Shown piece by piece: positions 40,470-49,361 of a stretch of DNA of 64,000 nt (position 1 is the stretch's first letter; every line of letters begins with the position of its first letter). The notes under the pieces were generated by a model. It was not told the DNA's origin. It ran no database searches and saw nothing but the letters and a program-made list of their open reading frames with translations. Origin of the DNA: Nocardioides sp. Kera G14 (GTDB taxonomy: Bacteria > Actinomycetota > Actinomycetes > Propionibacteriales > Nocardioidaceae); contig NZ_CP085839.1 in NCBI RefSeq assembly GCF_020715565.1, positions 992,001 to 1,056,000 on the forward strand, read 5' to 3'. The position numbers and the translations under genes were made by a program.

Positions 40470-42531
40470 GTCCGCTGAGCCGCTGCTGCGCGTCCAGGAC
40501 CTGCACGTCACGTTCCCGCAGCCGAAGCAGCAGCGTGGCGACGTGCACGCCGTCCGTGGAATGAGCTTCGACATCGCCCAGGGGGAGTCGCTCGGCATCG
40601 TCGGGGAGTCCGGTTCCGGAAAGTCGGTCACGTCGCTGGCGATCATGGGGCTGCTACCTCCGACGGCTGTGGTGAGTGGCCGGATCATGTTCGACGGACA
40701 GAACCTGCTCGAGCTCTCCGACAGGGAGATGTCGCGGATCCGTGGCCGCGAGGTGGCGATGGTCTTCCAGGACCCGCTCTCGGCTCTGACGCCGGTGCAC
40801 CGGATCGGCGACCAGATCGGTGAGGCGCTGCTGGTCCACGACCGCTCACTCTCCAAGAAGGCTGCGGCGAGCCGCGCGATCGAGCTCCTCCGCACCGTCG
40901 GCATCCCGGATCCCGAGGCACGGGCGATGGCCTTCCCCCACGAGTTCTCCGGCGGCATGCGCCAGCGGGCGATGATCGCGATGGCGATCGCCAACAACCC
41001 GCGGCTGATCGTCGCCGACGAGCCGACCACCGCCCTCGACGTGACGATCCAGGCGCAGATCCTCGACGTCCTCGAGAAGGCCCGCAGGATCACCGGTGCC
41101 GCCGTCGCCCTCATCACGCACGACCTCGGTGTCGTCGCCGGCCACACCGACCGCGTGTCGGTGATGTACGCCGGCAAGCAGGTCGAGGTGGGCGGCGTGG
41201 ATCAGGTCTTCGCCCGGCCGAAGATGCCCTACACGATCGGGCTGCTCCGCTCTGTGCCGAACATCCTGACGGCAGGCACGCAGCGGCTGGTCCCGCTCGA
41301 GGGACGGCCTCCGGCGCTGGACGACCTTCCGCCCGGCTGCCCGTTCGCGCCGCGCTGCCCGGCCGCGCTCGACGCCTGCCGTGGCGCGGAGCCCGCCATC
41401 GTCGTGGAGGCAGACGGCTCGGGCGCCGCCTGCATCCGCACGCCCGAGATCGAGGCGGGCACCCTGCCGGCGGACGCGATCTTCCCGGCACCGGAGGCGC
41501 TCGCGATCCCGGCGCCGCTGGACGAGGGCCGACCCAATGTGCTCGAGGTGCACGACCTCACCAAGCACTTCCCGCTGTTGCGCGGCGTGATGCGGCGCCA
41601 GGTCGGCACGGTCCGCGCCGTCGACGGCGTCAGCTTCGACGTCAAGGCCGGCCGCACGATGGCGCTGGTGGGGGAGTCCGGCTGTGGCAAGACGACGACC
41701 GCGCTGGAGATCCTCGAGCTGACCGCACCGATGGGTGGCTCGATCACGTTCCTCGGCACGGACGTGTCGACCCTGACCGCCAGGAGCCGGCGGCGCCTGC
41801 GCTCCGACGTGCAGATCGTCTTCCAAGACTCCGGGGCCGCGCTCGACCCGCGGTTGCCCATCGGAGAGTCGATCGCGGAGCCTCTGCTCCTCACCGAGAA
41901 GAGCCGGGCCGCGCGCGAGGCGCGGGTGGACGAGATGCTCGAGCTCGTCGGTCTTGACCGTGCCATGGCAGCGCGTTTCCCGCACGAGCTCTCCGGCGGC
42001 CAGCGCCAGCGCATCGGCATCGCGCGGGCGCTGGTGACCAGCCCGAAGCTGCTCGTCCTCGACGAGCCGGTCTCGGCCCTCGACGTCTCGATCCAGGCGG
42101 GCATCGTCAATCTGCTCCAGGACCTCAAGGAGCGGCTGGGGATCTCGCTGCTCTTCGTGGCCCACGACCTCGGCGTCGTACGGCAGATCGCGGACGACGT
42201 CTGCGTGATGTACCTCGGCAAGGTCGTCGAGGCAGGCCCGATCGCCGACGTCTTCGCCGACCCGCGGCATCCCTACAGCCGTGCCCTGATCTCGGCCGCG
42301 CCGATTCCGGACCCGGCCTTCGAGCGGACTCGCGAGCGGGTCCTGCTGGAAGGCGACCTGCCGAGCCCCGCGCAGCAGATCGACGGCTGCAAGTTCAAGA
42401 CCCGTTGCCCGCTGCGCAAGCAGCTGGCGGCCGAGGGCGAGACCGAGAAGGTCGCGATGTGCGACACCCTTGAGCCACCACTGATCGGCGCCGGCGCCGT
42501 CTCAGTGGCGTGTCACCACACCAAGAAGTAG
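40462..42531 (+). CDS. Fused dual ABC ATPase (DppD-DppF type)
   Basis: A 689-aa protein with two complete ATPase modules. Module 1 (about 8-330): Walker A GESGSGKS, signature SGGMRQR, Walker B LIVADEPTTALD. Module 2 (about 365-680): GESGCGKTT, SGGQRQR, LLVLDEPVSALD. Each ends with an oligopeptide-transporter C-terminal Cys cluster (GCPFAPRCPAALDAC; GCKFKTRCPLRKQ). In many operons these are separate genes. GTG 40462 has GAGGAGG upstream and overlaps the permease by 8 nt. Confidence 0.95.
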   Translation: MAESAEPLLRVQDLHVTFPQPKQQRGDVHAVRGMSFDIAQGESLGIVGESGSGKSVTSLAIMGLLPPTAVVSGRIMFDGQNLLELSDREMSRIRGREVAMVFQDPLSALTPVHRIGDQIGEALLVHDRSLSKKAAASRAIELLRTVGIPDPEARAMAFPHEFSGGMRQRAMIAMAIANNPRLIVADEPTTALDVTIQAQILDVLEKARRITGAAVALITHDLGVVAGHTDRVSVMYAGKQVEVGGVDQVFARPKMPYTIGLLRSVPNILTAGTQRLVPLEGRPPALDDLPPGCPFAPRCPAALDACRGAEPAIVVEADGSGAACIRTPEIEAGTLPADAIFPAPEALAIPAPLDEGRPNVLEVHDLTKHFPLLRGVMRRQVGTVRAVDGVSFDVKAGRTMALVGESGCGKTTTALEILELTAPMGGSITFLGTDVSTLTARSRRRLRSDVQIVFQDSGAALDPRLPIGESIAEPLLLTEKSRAAREARVDEMLELVGLDRAMAARFPHELSGGQRQRIGIARALVTSPKLLVLDEPVSALDVSIQAGIVNLLQDLKERLGISLLFVAHDLGVVRQIADDVCVMYLGKVVEAGPIADVFADPRHPYSRALISAAPIPDPAFERTRERVLLEGDLPSPAQQIDGCKFKTRCPLRKQLAAEGETEKVAMCDTLEPPLIGAGAVSVACHHTKK

Positions 42532-42547
42532 GACCGAGAGGATCACG

Positions 42548-44251
42548 ATGAACACGATGAGGAAGGTCGGCGCACCGCTGGCCGCACTCGGCCTGGCGGC
42601 AATGGCGCTTGCGGGCTGCTCGAAGGCCAACACGGCCGACACCAAGTCCGAGAACACCAAGTCGAGGACCGAGATCCCGCTCGTCGGCTGGAAGCCGGTC
42701 GACTACGACAAGCTGACGGACGGCGGCACGGTCAACCTCGCGGTCTCGTCGGACCCAACCGGAAACGGCAACTGGAACCCGAACACCTCGCTCGGCGCCA
42801 ACGACGAGACCAACCAGGTCCTGGCGCCCGCGGCCTGCGGCCTGATCAAGTTCAAGAGTGACGGCACGTGGGAGGCCGACGAGGACTACGCCGAGTCGAT
42901 CAAGCTGGTCAGCGAGAGCCCCGAGACCGTCGAGGTCAAGCTCAACGACAAGGCGGTCTGGGAGGACGGCACGCCGATCACCGCTGATGACTACAAGGCC
43001 ACCTTCGCCGCGCTCTCCGGCAAGGATGAGAAGTTCGACATCGCCTCGTCGGCCGGCTTCGAGGACGTCTCCTCCTTCGAGGTGGTCAGCCCGACCGACT
43101 TCAAGTTCACCTTCACCGACGCCTATGCGGACTGGCCGAACCTGCTCAACGGCGCCATCGTCCCGGCGAAGATCGCCTCCGACCCGAACGCGTGGAGCAA
43201 GGGGTACGTCGACAAGCCGCTGCCCTCCTGCGGTCCATTCGTCGCCTCGAAGGTCGACGCCACCAACCACATCGTGACCTACGCCAAGAACCCGAAGTGG
43301 TGGGGCCAGGCACCCAAGCTCGACACCATCACCTTCAAGGCAATGGACCAGGCGACCCAGGCCCAAGCCTTCACCAACTCGGAGCTCAACGCGGTCGAGG
43401 TCGACTCCGACGCCGATGGCTACACCATGGCCAAGGGCAAGGCCGACTCCGTCGTCGAGCGGTCGGGTGGCCTGACCTGGACGCAGGTGACGATCAACGG
43501 CCTCAAGCCGGGCCTGGACGACGTCGCGGTCCGTACCGCGATTGCCAAGTCGATCGACCGTGAGCTGATGGCGAAGACGGCCAACGAGCCAGTGGGTGCC
43601 GCCGCCGAGACGCAGGGCTCCTACATCTTCATGCCGGGTCAGGCGGGCTACACGGACGTGGTCGGCAAGAACCTCAAGTTCGACGTGGATGGTGCCAAGA
43701 AGATCCTCACCGACGCCGGCTACACCGACGCCAACGGCACCTGGACGAAGGATGGAAAGACGCTCAAGTTCAGTGTGATCGTCCCGTCGGGTGTCGACAC
43801 CAACAAGGCCCGTGCGCTGCAGATCCAGCAGTCGCTCAAGGCGATCGACATCCCGATCGAGATCCAGACCGTCCCGTCCGACGACTACTTCCAGAAGATC
43901 ACTGACGGCGACTACGACCTGGCGACCTTCTCCTGGGTGGGCACGCAGTTCCCGATCTCCACTGCTGAGTCGCTGTTCACGCCCGCCGGCAAGCCGGGTG
44001 GCGATGGTCAGAACTTCTCGTTCATCACCGACCCGCAGCTCGAGGGCCTGTGGAAGCAGGCCAACACCGAGCTCGACGAGGACAAGCGCGCAGAGATCGC
44101 CGGCCAGATCGACGACGTGATCTCCAAGTTCGTTCCCATGGTGCCGTTCGCCCCGGCGCCGCAGGTCTTCATCGTCGACGGCAACCTGGCCAACTACGGC
44201 CCGGCCGAGTTCCAGGCGGTCGACTGGACCGAGGTCGGGTACACGAAGTGA
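42548..44251 (+). CDS. ABC solute-binding lipoprotein, SBP_bac_5 family
   Basis: A 567-aa lipoprotein with lipobox LAGC (Cys about 24; MALAGCSKANTADTK). The large family-5 binding fold has typical blocks VEVKLNDKAVWEDGTPITAD D, KPLPSCGPFVASKVDA, KNPKWWGQAPKLDTITF and VRTAIAKSIDRELMAK. It captures a peptide, opine or similar solute for the permease-ATPase genes just upstream. The binding protein being last in the operon (16 nt after the ATPase) is less usual than first. Specific ligand not predictable. Confidence 0.94.
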   Translation: MNTMRKVGAPLAALGLAAMALAGCSKANTADTKSENTKSRTEIPLVGWKPVDYDKLTDGGTVNLAVSSDPTGNGNWNPNTSLGANDETNQVLAPAACGLIKFKSDGTWEADEDYAESIKLVSESPETVEVKLNDKAVWEDGTPITADDYKATFAALSGKDEKFDIASSAGFEDVSSFEVVSPTDFKFTFTDAYADWPNLLNGAIVPAKIASDPNAWSKGYVDKPLPSCGPFVASKVDATNHIVTYAKNPKWWGQAPKLDTITFKAMDQATQAQAFTNSELNAVEVDSDADGYTMAKGKADSVVERSGGLTWTQVTINGLKPGLDDVAVRTAIAKSIDRELMAKTANEPVGAAAETQGSYIFMPGQAGYTDVVGKNLKFDVDGAKKILTDAGYTDANGTWTKDGKTLKFSVIVPSGVDTNKARALQIQQSLKAIDIPIEIQTVPSDDYFQKITDGDYDLATFSWVGTQFPISTAESLFTPAGKPGGDGQNFSFITDPQLEGLWKQANTELDEDKRAEIAGQIDDVISKFVPMVPFAPAPQVFIVDGNLANYGPAEFQAVDWTEVGYTK

Positions 44252-44271
44252 TCCGCCGGCTGCTCGGCCTG

Positions 44272-45078
44272 CTAGTGCAGGTCGGGCAGCCGCAGGTCGA
44301 GGTTGGGCTCCTGGATCCCACCGTCGACCTCGAGCAGCTTCCCGGTCACATACTGACCAGCTGGTGAGGCGAGGTAGAGGACCGCCGCGGCGATGTCCTC
44401 CGCCTCGCCGATCCGCCCCAGAGGAGTCTTCTGCTCCATCTCGGCCCGCGTCTCCGGGACGCCGGCCACGAACTCGAGAGCGCTCGTCATCACCGAGCCC
44501 ACGTAGATCCCGTTGACGCGGATCCGTGGCGCCAGATCGGTCGCGGCCAGGCGACTCCAGTGGGCCAATGCCGCCTTCGCCGTCCCGTAGGCGAGATAGC
44601 CGCGGGCCGCCGTACGCCCCATCATCGAGCTGATGCTCGTCACGGACTTCTGGTGCTGTCCGTCGACGGACTCGAGCATCAGCGGCACCGCCGCGTGCGT
44701 GAGCGCGTGCGCCGTCGAGACGTTGAACCGGAACGCCTCCTCCAGGTAGGCGGCGCCGGTGTCCAGGAAGGCGTTGGGGATCGTGCCGCCGACATTGTTG
44801 ACCACCACGTCGAGGCGGCCGAGCTCGTCGACGGCCCGCCGTGGCAGCGACGCGACCGTCTCGAGATCGGCAAGGTCGGCCGGTACGACGACAGCCCGGC
44901 GCCCCACACCGCGGATCCGCTCCGCGACCTCCTCGAGCTGCGATGGCGTGCGGGCCGCGATCAGCAGATCCGCCCCCGCTTCGGCGAGGGCCACGGCGGT
45001 CGCCGCGCCGATGCCGCGGCCCGCGCCGGTGACGATCGCGACGTACCCATCGAGCCGGAATCGGTCGAGGATGCTCAC
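44272..45078 (-). CDS. SDR-family oxidoreductase
   Basis: A 268-aa short-chain dehydrogenase. Cofactor motif TGAGRGIG at residues about 16-23, NNVGG, and active site [20 protein letters not shown] (Ser, Tyr, Lys). AARTP after strand 2 suggests NADP(H). It starts at GTG 45078, overlapping the stop of the dehydrogenase upstream. The shared operon lies behind a KstR-like operator, which hints at steroid or related lipid catabolism; the substrate is not known. Confidence 0.92.
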   Translation of the reverse strand: MSILDRFRLDGYVAIVTGAGRGIGAATAVALAEAGADLLIAARTPSQLEEVAERIRGVGRRAVVVPADLADLETVASLPRRAVDELGRLDVVVNNVGGTIPNAFLDTGAAYLEEAFRFNVSTAHALTHAAVPLMLESVDGQHQKSVTSISSMMGRTAARGYLAYGTAKAALAHWSRLAATDLAPRIRVNGIYVGSVMTSALEFVAGVPETRAEMEQKTPLGRIGEAEDIAAAVLYLASPAGQYVTGKLLEVDGGIQEPNLDLRLPDLH

Positions 45079-46121
45079 CGGGCCACGAGCCCGCGACCGG
45101 TGACCAGTGGCAGGTCGAGCGGGGTGGCCAGGCCGGGTGCCGCGGCGACGACGGCCGGGATCGCGTTCACGAGTCGTTGGGCGGTGATGATCATGCCGCT
45201 GACGTTGTGGTCGCCGTGTTCGCCGTGGTGGCTGAACTCGAGTGACATCGTGGGCTCGCCCTCGAACTCGACCCGGTAGCAGCCGTCTCCCTTGGTGGGC
45301 GTGGGCCAGTCGGGTTCGAGCTCGGGGGAGCAGCGGGTCACGTGCTGCAGGGTGATCCGCGGGACGCCGTCGACGGTGCCGACGACACGGAAGAGGACCG
45401 AGGCCATCGTGCCCTCGGAGATCTCCACGCTGAGGGTCGAGATGTCGCGCGGAGCGGGTCGGCGCTCGACGTACTCGACCAAGGGCTCGTCCAGCGTCAC
45501 CCCGAGGCCGGCGGCCAGGAGGCGCACGACGGGGCCCCATGCCGTGGAGAGGATGCCGGGCTCCCACAGCATCGGCCGGGCGTCGAGCGGCTGGCCGAAG
45601 CCGAAGAGGTCGCGCATGACGACCGGTTGGTAGTAGGTCGAGTAGTCGGCGATCTCGCTGACGCGGAGGTGGTCGATCCGCTGGGAGAGGGACGAGAGCG
45701 CGAGTGGCAGCAGGTCATTGGCGAAGCCGGGGTCGATGCCGTTGACGTGGAGCGTGGCGTCGTTGGCGACGCCCGCCTTCACCAGCGGGTCGATCACCGT
45801 GTCGGGAAACGTGCCCCACGGCCACACCAGGACGACCGGCCCGGATGAGACCACGTTGACGCCTGCATCCAGGAAGGAGCGCAGGTCGTCGATCGCCTCG
45901 AAGATCCGGTCGTCCGTCATCGCGGCGTGCACGATGCAGTCCGGCTTCAGGGCCAGGATCGCGTCCCGGTCGGTGGTCGCCCGTACGTCGCCGTACGGCG
46001 TCCCCTCCTTCTCCGGGGTCGAGGTCCAGACCCCGACCAGCTCCATCTCCGGGTGCGCGAGCACCCCGGCGATGGCATGGCGGGCGACGGTGCCCGTGGA
46101 CCATACAGCGACACGCAACAT
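45075..46121 (-). CDS. DapB-like NAD(P)-dependent dehydrogenase
   Basis: A 348-aa protein with an N-terminal Rossmann fold ([46 protein letters not shown]) and a dihydrodipicolinate-reductase/amine-dehydrogenase-like C-terminal half ([20 protein letters not shown]). Relatives are annotated NAD(P)H-dependent amine dehydrogenase or dihydrodipicolinate reductase-like; true DapB is excluded by size and missing catalytic motifs. First gene of the pair controlled from the 46134-46153 palindrome; coupled by GTGA to the SDR. Confidence 0.85.
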   Translation of the reverse strand: MLRVAVWSTGTVARHAIAGVLAHPEMELVGVWTSTPEKEGTPYGDVRATTDRDAILALKPDCIVHAAMTDDRIFEAIDDLRSFLDAGVNVVSSGPVVLVWPWGTFPDTVIDPLVKAGVANDATLHVNGIDPGFANDLLPLALSSLSQRIDHLRVSEIADYSTYYQPVVMRDLFGFGQPLDARPMLWEPGILSTAWGPVVRLLAAGLGVTLDEPLVEYVERRPAPRDISTLSVEISEGTMASVLFRVVGTVDGVPRITLQHVTRCSPELEPDWPTPTKGDGCYRVEFEGEPTMSLEFSHHGEHGDHNVSGMIITAQRLVNAIPAVVAAAPGLATPLDLPLVTGRGLVAR

Positions 46122-46133
46122 GCCGCCGACAGT

Positions 46134-46153
46134 AGCTAGAACGTGTTCTAGCT
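46134..46153. promoter_or_regulatory. Perfect KstR-like operator
   Basis: AGCTAGAAC-GT-GTTCTAGCT is a perfect 20-bp palindrome. Its core TAGAACGTGTTCTA fits TNNAACNNGTTNNA, the consensus of the TetR-family cholesterol-catabolism repressor KstR. It lies 13 bp upstream of the start at 46121. Confidence 0.75.
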
Positions 46154-46178
46154 CACAAGGCCTGTCGTGCCCAGGAGG

Positions 46179-47276
46179 TCAGCGAAGTGACCGGCGCAGA
46201 TCCTCGAGCAGGTCCTCGACGTCCTCGATGCCGACGCTGAGCCGGACGAGGTCGTCGGGCACCTCGAGCAGTGAGCCGGCAGTGGAGGCGTGCGTCATGG
46301 CCGCGGGCAGCTCGACGAGCGACTCGACGCCGCCGAGGCTCTCGGCGAGGGTGAAGAGCTCGAGCTTCTTGCACATGTCGAGAGCCGCCTCGCGGCCCCC
46401 CGAGAGCCGGATCGAGACCATCCCGGCGTACCCCGGCCAGCGGACCTCGGAGATGCTCTCGTGGCCCTGGAGGAGCTCGACGATCGCGGCGGCGTTCGCC
46501 GTGTGTCGGTCCATCCGCACCGAGAGCGTCTTGAGCCCGCGGAGCGTGAGGAAGACGTCGAACGGACTCGGCACACCGCCGGCGCCGTTCTGCAGGAAGC
46601 CGAAGGCCGCGTCCAGCTCGGGGTCGTCGGTGACCAGTGCGCCGCCGACGACGTCGGAGTGGCCGCCGAGGTACTTCGTCGTCGAGTGGAGAACCACATC
46701 GGCGCCGAGCGCGAGCGGCTGCTGGTAGTACGGCGTCGCGAAGGTGTTGTCCACGACGAGCTTCGCGCCGGCGTTGTGGGCGACCTCGGCGACGGCGGCG
46801 ATGTCGGCGACGTTGAGCAGGGGGTTGGTCGGAGACTCGATCCACACGACCTTGGTCTCCGGCGTGATCGCCTCGGCGATCGCGTGCGGGTCGTCGACGG
46901 GTGCGACGGAGTAGGTGATCCCCCAGTGGGTGAGCACCTTGTCGATCAGCCTGAAGGTGCCGCCGTACGCGTCGTTGGGGATGACCAGGTGGTCACCCGG
47001 CCGCAGCATGGATCGCAGGGCGGCGTCGGTCGCCGCCATGCCGGAGGAGAAGGCCCGGCCGTGGGTGCCGCCCTCGAGGGCCGCGATCGCTGTCTCGAGC
47101 GCGCGTCGGGTGGGGTTGCCGGTGCGGGCGTACTCGAAGCCCTCGCGCAGTCCGCCGACGCCGTCCTGGGCGAAGGTCGACGAGGCGTAGATCGGCACGT
47201 TGACGGCACCGGTGCGGGGGTCCGGCTCCTGGCCGGCGTGGATGGCGCGGGTGGAGAAGCCTGGGGTCTCGGTCAC
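46179..47276 (-). CDS. metB: Cystathionine gamma-synthase/lyase
   Basis: A 365-aa PLP enzyme of the Cys/Met metabolism family. Family landmarks: STRAIHAGQEPDPRTGAV, YARTGNPTRRALETAIAALE, FSSGMAATDAAL, VDNTFATPYYQQPLALGAD and the PLP lysine in HSTTKYLGGHSDVVGG. It can make cystathionine for methionine synthesis or cleave it; the preceding cystathionine beta-synthase suggests a reverse transsulfuration unit. GTG 47276 overlaps the CBS stop (GTGA). Confidence 0.94.
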   Translation of the reverse strand: MTETPGFSTRAIHAGQEPDPRTGAVNVPIYASSTFAQDGVGGLREGFEYARTGNPTRRALETAIAALEGGTHGRAFSSGMAATDAALRSMLRPGDHLVIPNDAYGGTFRLIDKVLTHWGITYSVAPVDDPHAIAEAITPETKVVWIESPTNPLLNVADIAAVAEVAHNAGAKLVVDNTFATPYYQQPLALGADVVLHSTTKYLGGHSDVVGGALVTDDPELDAAFGFLQNGAGGVPSPFDVFLTLRGLKTLSVRMDRHTANAAAIVELLQGHESISEVRWPGYAGMVSIRLSGGREAALDMCKKLELFTLAESLGGVESLVELPAAMTHASTAGSLLEVPDDLVRLSVGIEDVEDLLEDLRRSLR

Positions 47277-48646
47277 TTGTGCACTCCCAACAGGTCGTGG
47301 CGCGTGATCACGCCGAGGGGCTTGCCGTCGTCGACGACCATCAGGGCGTCACTCTCGATCAGGAGGTCGACGGCCTCGCTGGCGAGCTGGCCGGATCCGA
47401 TGAGCGGGAGCGGCGGCTCCATGTGCTGGCCGACGGCGTCGGTCAGGTGCGCCTTGCCGGTGAAGACGAGGTCGAGCAGCGCGCGCTCGCTGACGGAGCC
47501 GGCGACCTCGCCCATGACGACGGGCGGCTCGGCGCCGACGACCGGCATCTGGCTCACGTTGTACTCGCGGAGGATCTCGATCGCGTCGCGGATCGTCTCC
47601 GACGGGTGGGTGTGGACGAGCGCCGGCATCTCGCCGGACTTGGCGCGCAGCACCTGGCCCACGGTCGGCGTCTCCGGCTCGTGGCCGTCCAGAGTCGTGC
47701 GCAGGAAGCCGTAGGAGCGCATCCACTCGTCGTTGAAGACCTTGGAGAGGTAGCCACGACCACCATCGGGAAGCAGGACGACGATGACGGCGTCCGGGCC
47801 CGCGGTCTCGGCGACCTTCGCAGCCGCCACGACGGCCATGCCGCAGGAACCACCGACGAGGAGGCCCTCCTCGCGGGCGAGGCGACGGGTCATCTCGAAC
47901 GCATCGGCATCGCTCACGGCGATGATCTCGTCCGCGATCTCGGGGTCGTAGGCGCTCGGCCAGAAGTCCTCGCCGACGCCCTCGACGAGGTAGGGACGGC
48001 CGGTGCCGCCGGAGTAGACCGAGCCCTCGGGGTCGGCACCGATGACCTTGACCTTCCCGCCGCTCACCTCCTTGAGGTAGCGGCCCGTGCCGGTGATCGT
48101 GCCGCCGGTGCCGACGCCCGCCACGAAGTGCGTGACCCTACCGTCGGTGTCGTGCCAGATCTCCGGGCCGGTGGTCTCGTAGTGCGAGCGCGGTCCGGCC
48201 GGGTTGGAGTACTGGTCCGGCTTCCACGCGCCGGGCTCGGCGGCGAGGCGGTCGGAGACGTTGTAGTAGCTGCTGGGGTGCTCGGGAGGGACCGCGGTCG
48301 GGCAGACGACCACCTCGGCGCCGTACGCCTTCAGAACGTTGCGCTTGTCCTCGCTCACCTTGTCGGGGCAGACGAAGATGCACTTGTAACCCCGCTGCTG
48401 CGCGACCAGTGCCAGACCCACGCCGGTGTTGCCGGACGTCGGCTCGACGATCGTGCCGCCGGGCTGGAGCAGGCCGGCCTTCTCGGCGTCGTCGACCATC
48501 GCGGCGGCGATGCGGTCCTTGCTGCTGCCGCCGGGGTTGAGGTACTCGACCTTGGCGGCGACGACGGGTCCTTGTGGGACCACCTTGGAGAGTCGGACGA
48601 GCGGGGTGTTGCCCACGAGCTCGACGACGTTGTCTGCGATGCGCAT
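47273..48646 (-). CDS. cbs: Cystathionine beta-synthase
   Basis: A 457-aa enzyme: PLP fold-type II domain (residues 1-320; NPGGSSKDRIAAAM with the PLP Lys, EPTSGNTGVGLALVAQQRG, GVGTGGTITGTGRYLK) and a C-terminal pair of CBS regulatory domains (335-457; ALVHTHPSETIRDAIEILRE, SDALMVVDDGKPLGVITRHD). It condenses serine with homocysteine, and the Bateman module may bind an adenosyl ligand. Start ATG 48646 or 48655. Forms an operon with metB. Confidence 0.95.
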   Translation of the reverse strand: MRIADNVVELVGNTPLVRLSKVVPQGPVVAAKVEYLNPGGSSKDRIAAAMVDDAEKAGLLQPGGTIVEPTSGNTGVGLALVAQQRGYKCIFVCPDKVSEDKRNVLKAYGAEVVVCPTAVPPEHPSSYYNVSDRLAAEPGAWKPDQYSNPAGPRSHYETTGPEIWHDTDGRVTHFVAGVGTGGTITGTGRYLKEVSGGKVKVIGADPEGSVYSGGTGRPYLVEGVGEDFWPSAYDPEIADEIIAVSDADAFEMTRRLAREEGLLVGGSCGMAVVAAAKVAETAGPDAVIVVLLPDGGRGYLSKVFNDEWMRSYGFLRTTLDGHEPETPTVGQVLRAKSGEMPALVHTHPSETIRDAIEILREYNVSQMPVVGAEPPVVMGEVAGSVSERALLDLVFTGKAHLTDAVGQHMEPPLPLIGSGQLASEAVDLLIESDALMVVDDGKPLGVITRHDLLGVHK

Positions 48647-48672
48647 GGGCACCATTCTTGCCTGATCTGTGG

Positions 48673-49173
48673 TCAGGCCAGCAGTCCCCGTACGAACGCC
48701 GCCTGGCCGAGGTGCTGGGTGTCGTCGTTGACGACGCTGACGAGCCGCACGCCGAGCGTCACCGGAGGATCCCATCGCGTGTCGACGACACGGTCGAGAT
48801 CCTCGGGGGTGAGGGTGTCGAGATAGGCCACGGTGGCGGCGTACGTCGCCCGGAAGTACGCCGACAACTGCTCAGCCGTGGCGCGTACCTGCCCGACCTC
48901 CTCGGTCGTCTGGCCGTATCCATGGGCGGCGTCGTCGAACGGCAGGTCGAAGTCGCGGGCGAAGCCCTGGGAGGTCCAGACCTGCTCGGTGCCGGCCACG
49001 TCGGCGATGTGGTCGTCCTGGACGCGGGTCAGGTGCCAGACCAGCCACGCGATCGTGTTGGCCTGGGGTCCGACACGGTGGGTCAACTGCTCGTCGGTGA
49101 GCCCGTCGACGACCTCAGGGACGGCCTCCTCGAGCCGTCCGAAGGCCTCCTTCAGCAGCTCGATCGGTGTCAT
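48673..49173 (-). CDS. DinB-superfamily protein
   Basis: A 166-aa four-helix-bundle protein of the DinB/mycothiol-transferase superfamily: TIAWLVWHLTRVQDDHIADV (metal His/Asp), SAYFRATYAATVAYLDTLTP and VVNDDTQHLGQAAFVRGLL (third His). Such proteins use a metal for low-molecular-weight-thiol transfer, though the substrate here is unknown. ATG 49173 overlaps the stop of the small zinc-ribbon-like gene upstream (ATGA). Confidence 0.9.
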   Translation of the reverse strand: MTPIELLKEAFGRLEEAVPEVVDGLTDEQLTHRVGPQANTIAWLVWHLTRVQDDHIADVAGTEQVWTSQGFARDFDLPFDDAAHGYGQTTEEVGQVRATAEQLSAYFRATYAATVAYLDTLTPEDLDRVVDTRWDPPVTLGVRLVSVVNDDTQHLGQAAFVRGLLA

Positions 49174-49343
49174 CGGGCCGGGACGTTCTTGTCGTCGGTC
49201 GGCATCGCGAACGCCATGATCTGGTCCGCGTCATAGCTGCGGCCCTCGTGGGCCTCGCTCAGGTGCTTCTGGACCGTCTCGACGAAGGTGTCGTTGAAGT
49301 CCACGATCCGCTCGCCGCAGGGGCAGCGCAATGACAGTGCCAT
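49170..49343 (-). CDS. 57-aa DUF1059-like small protein
   Basis: A small protein below usual size cut-offs: begins MALSLRCPCGERIVDFND and continues TFVETVQKHLSEAHEGR. C7-P-C9 plus H27 and H32 form a CxC...HxxxxH metal-binding pattern like DUF1059 proteins. Start ATG 49343; ATGA overlap with the DinB-like gene and 18 nt after the preceding gene's stop indicate a real, translated gene. Function unknown. Confidence 0.82.
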   Translation of the reverse strand: MALSLRCPCGERIVDFNDTFVETVQKHLSEAHEGRSYDADQIMAFAMPTDDKNVPAR

Positions 49344-49361
49344 GCCCTGAGTCTCACACGA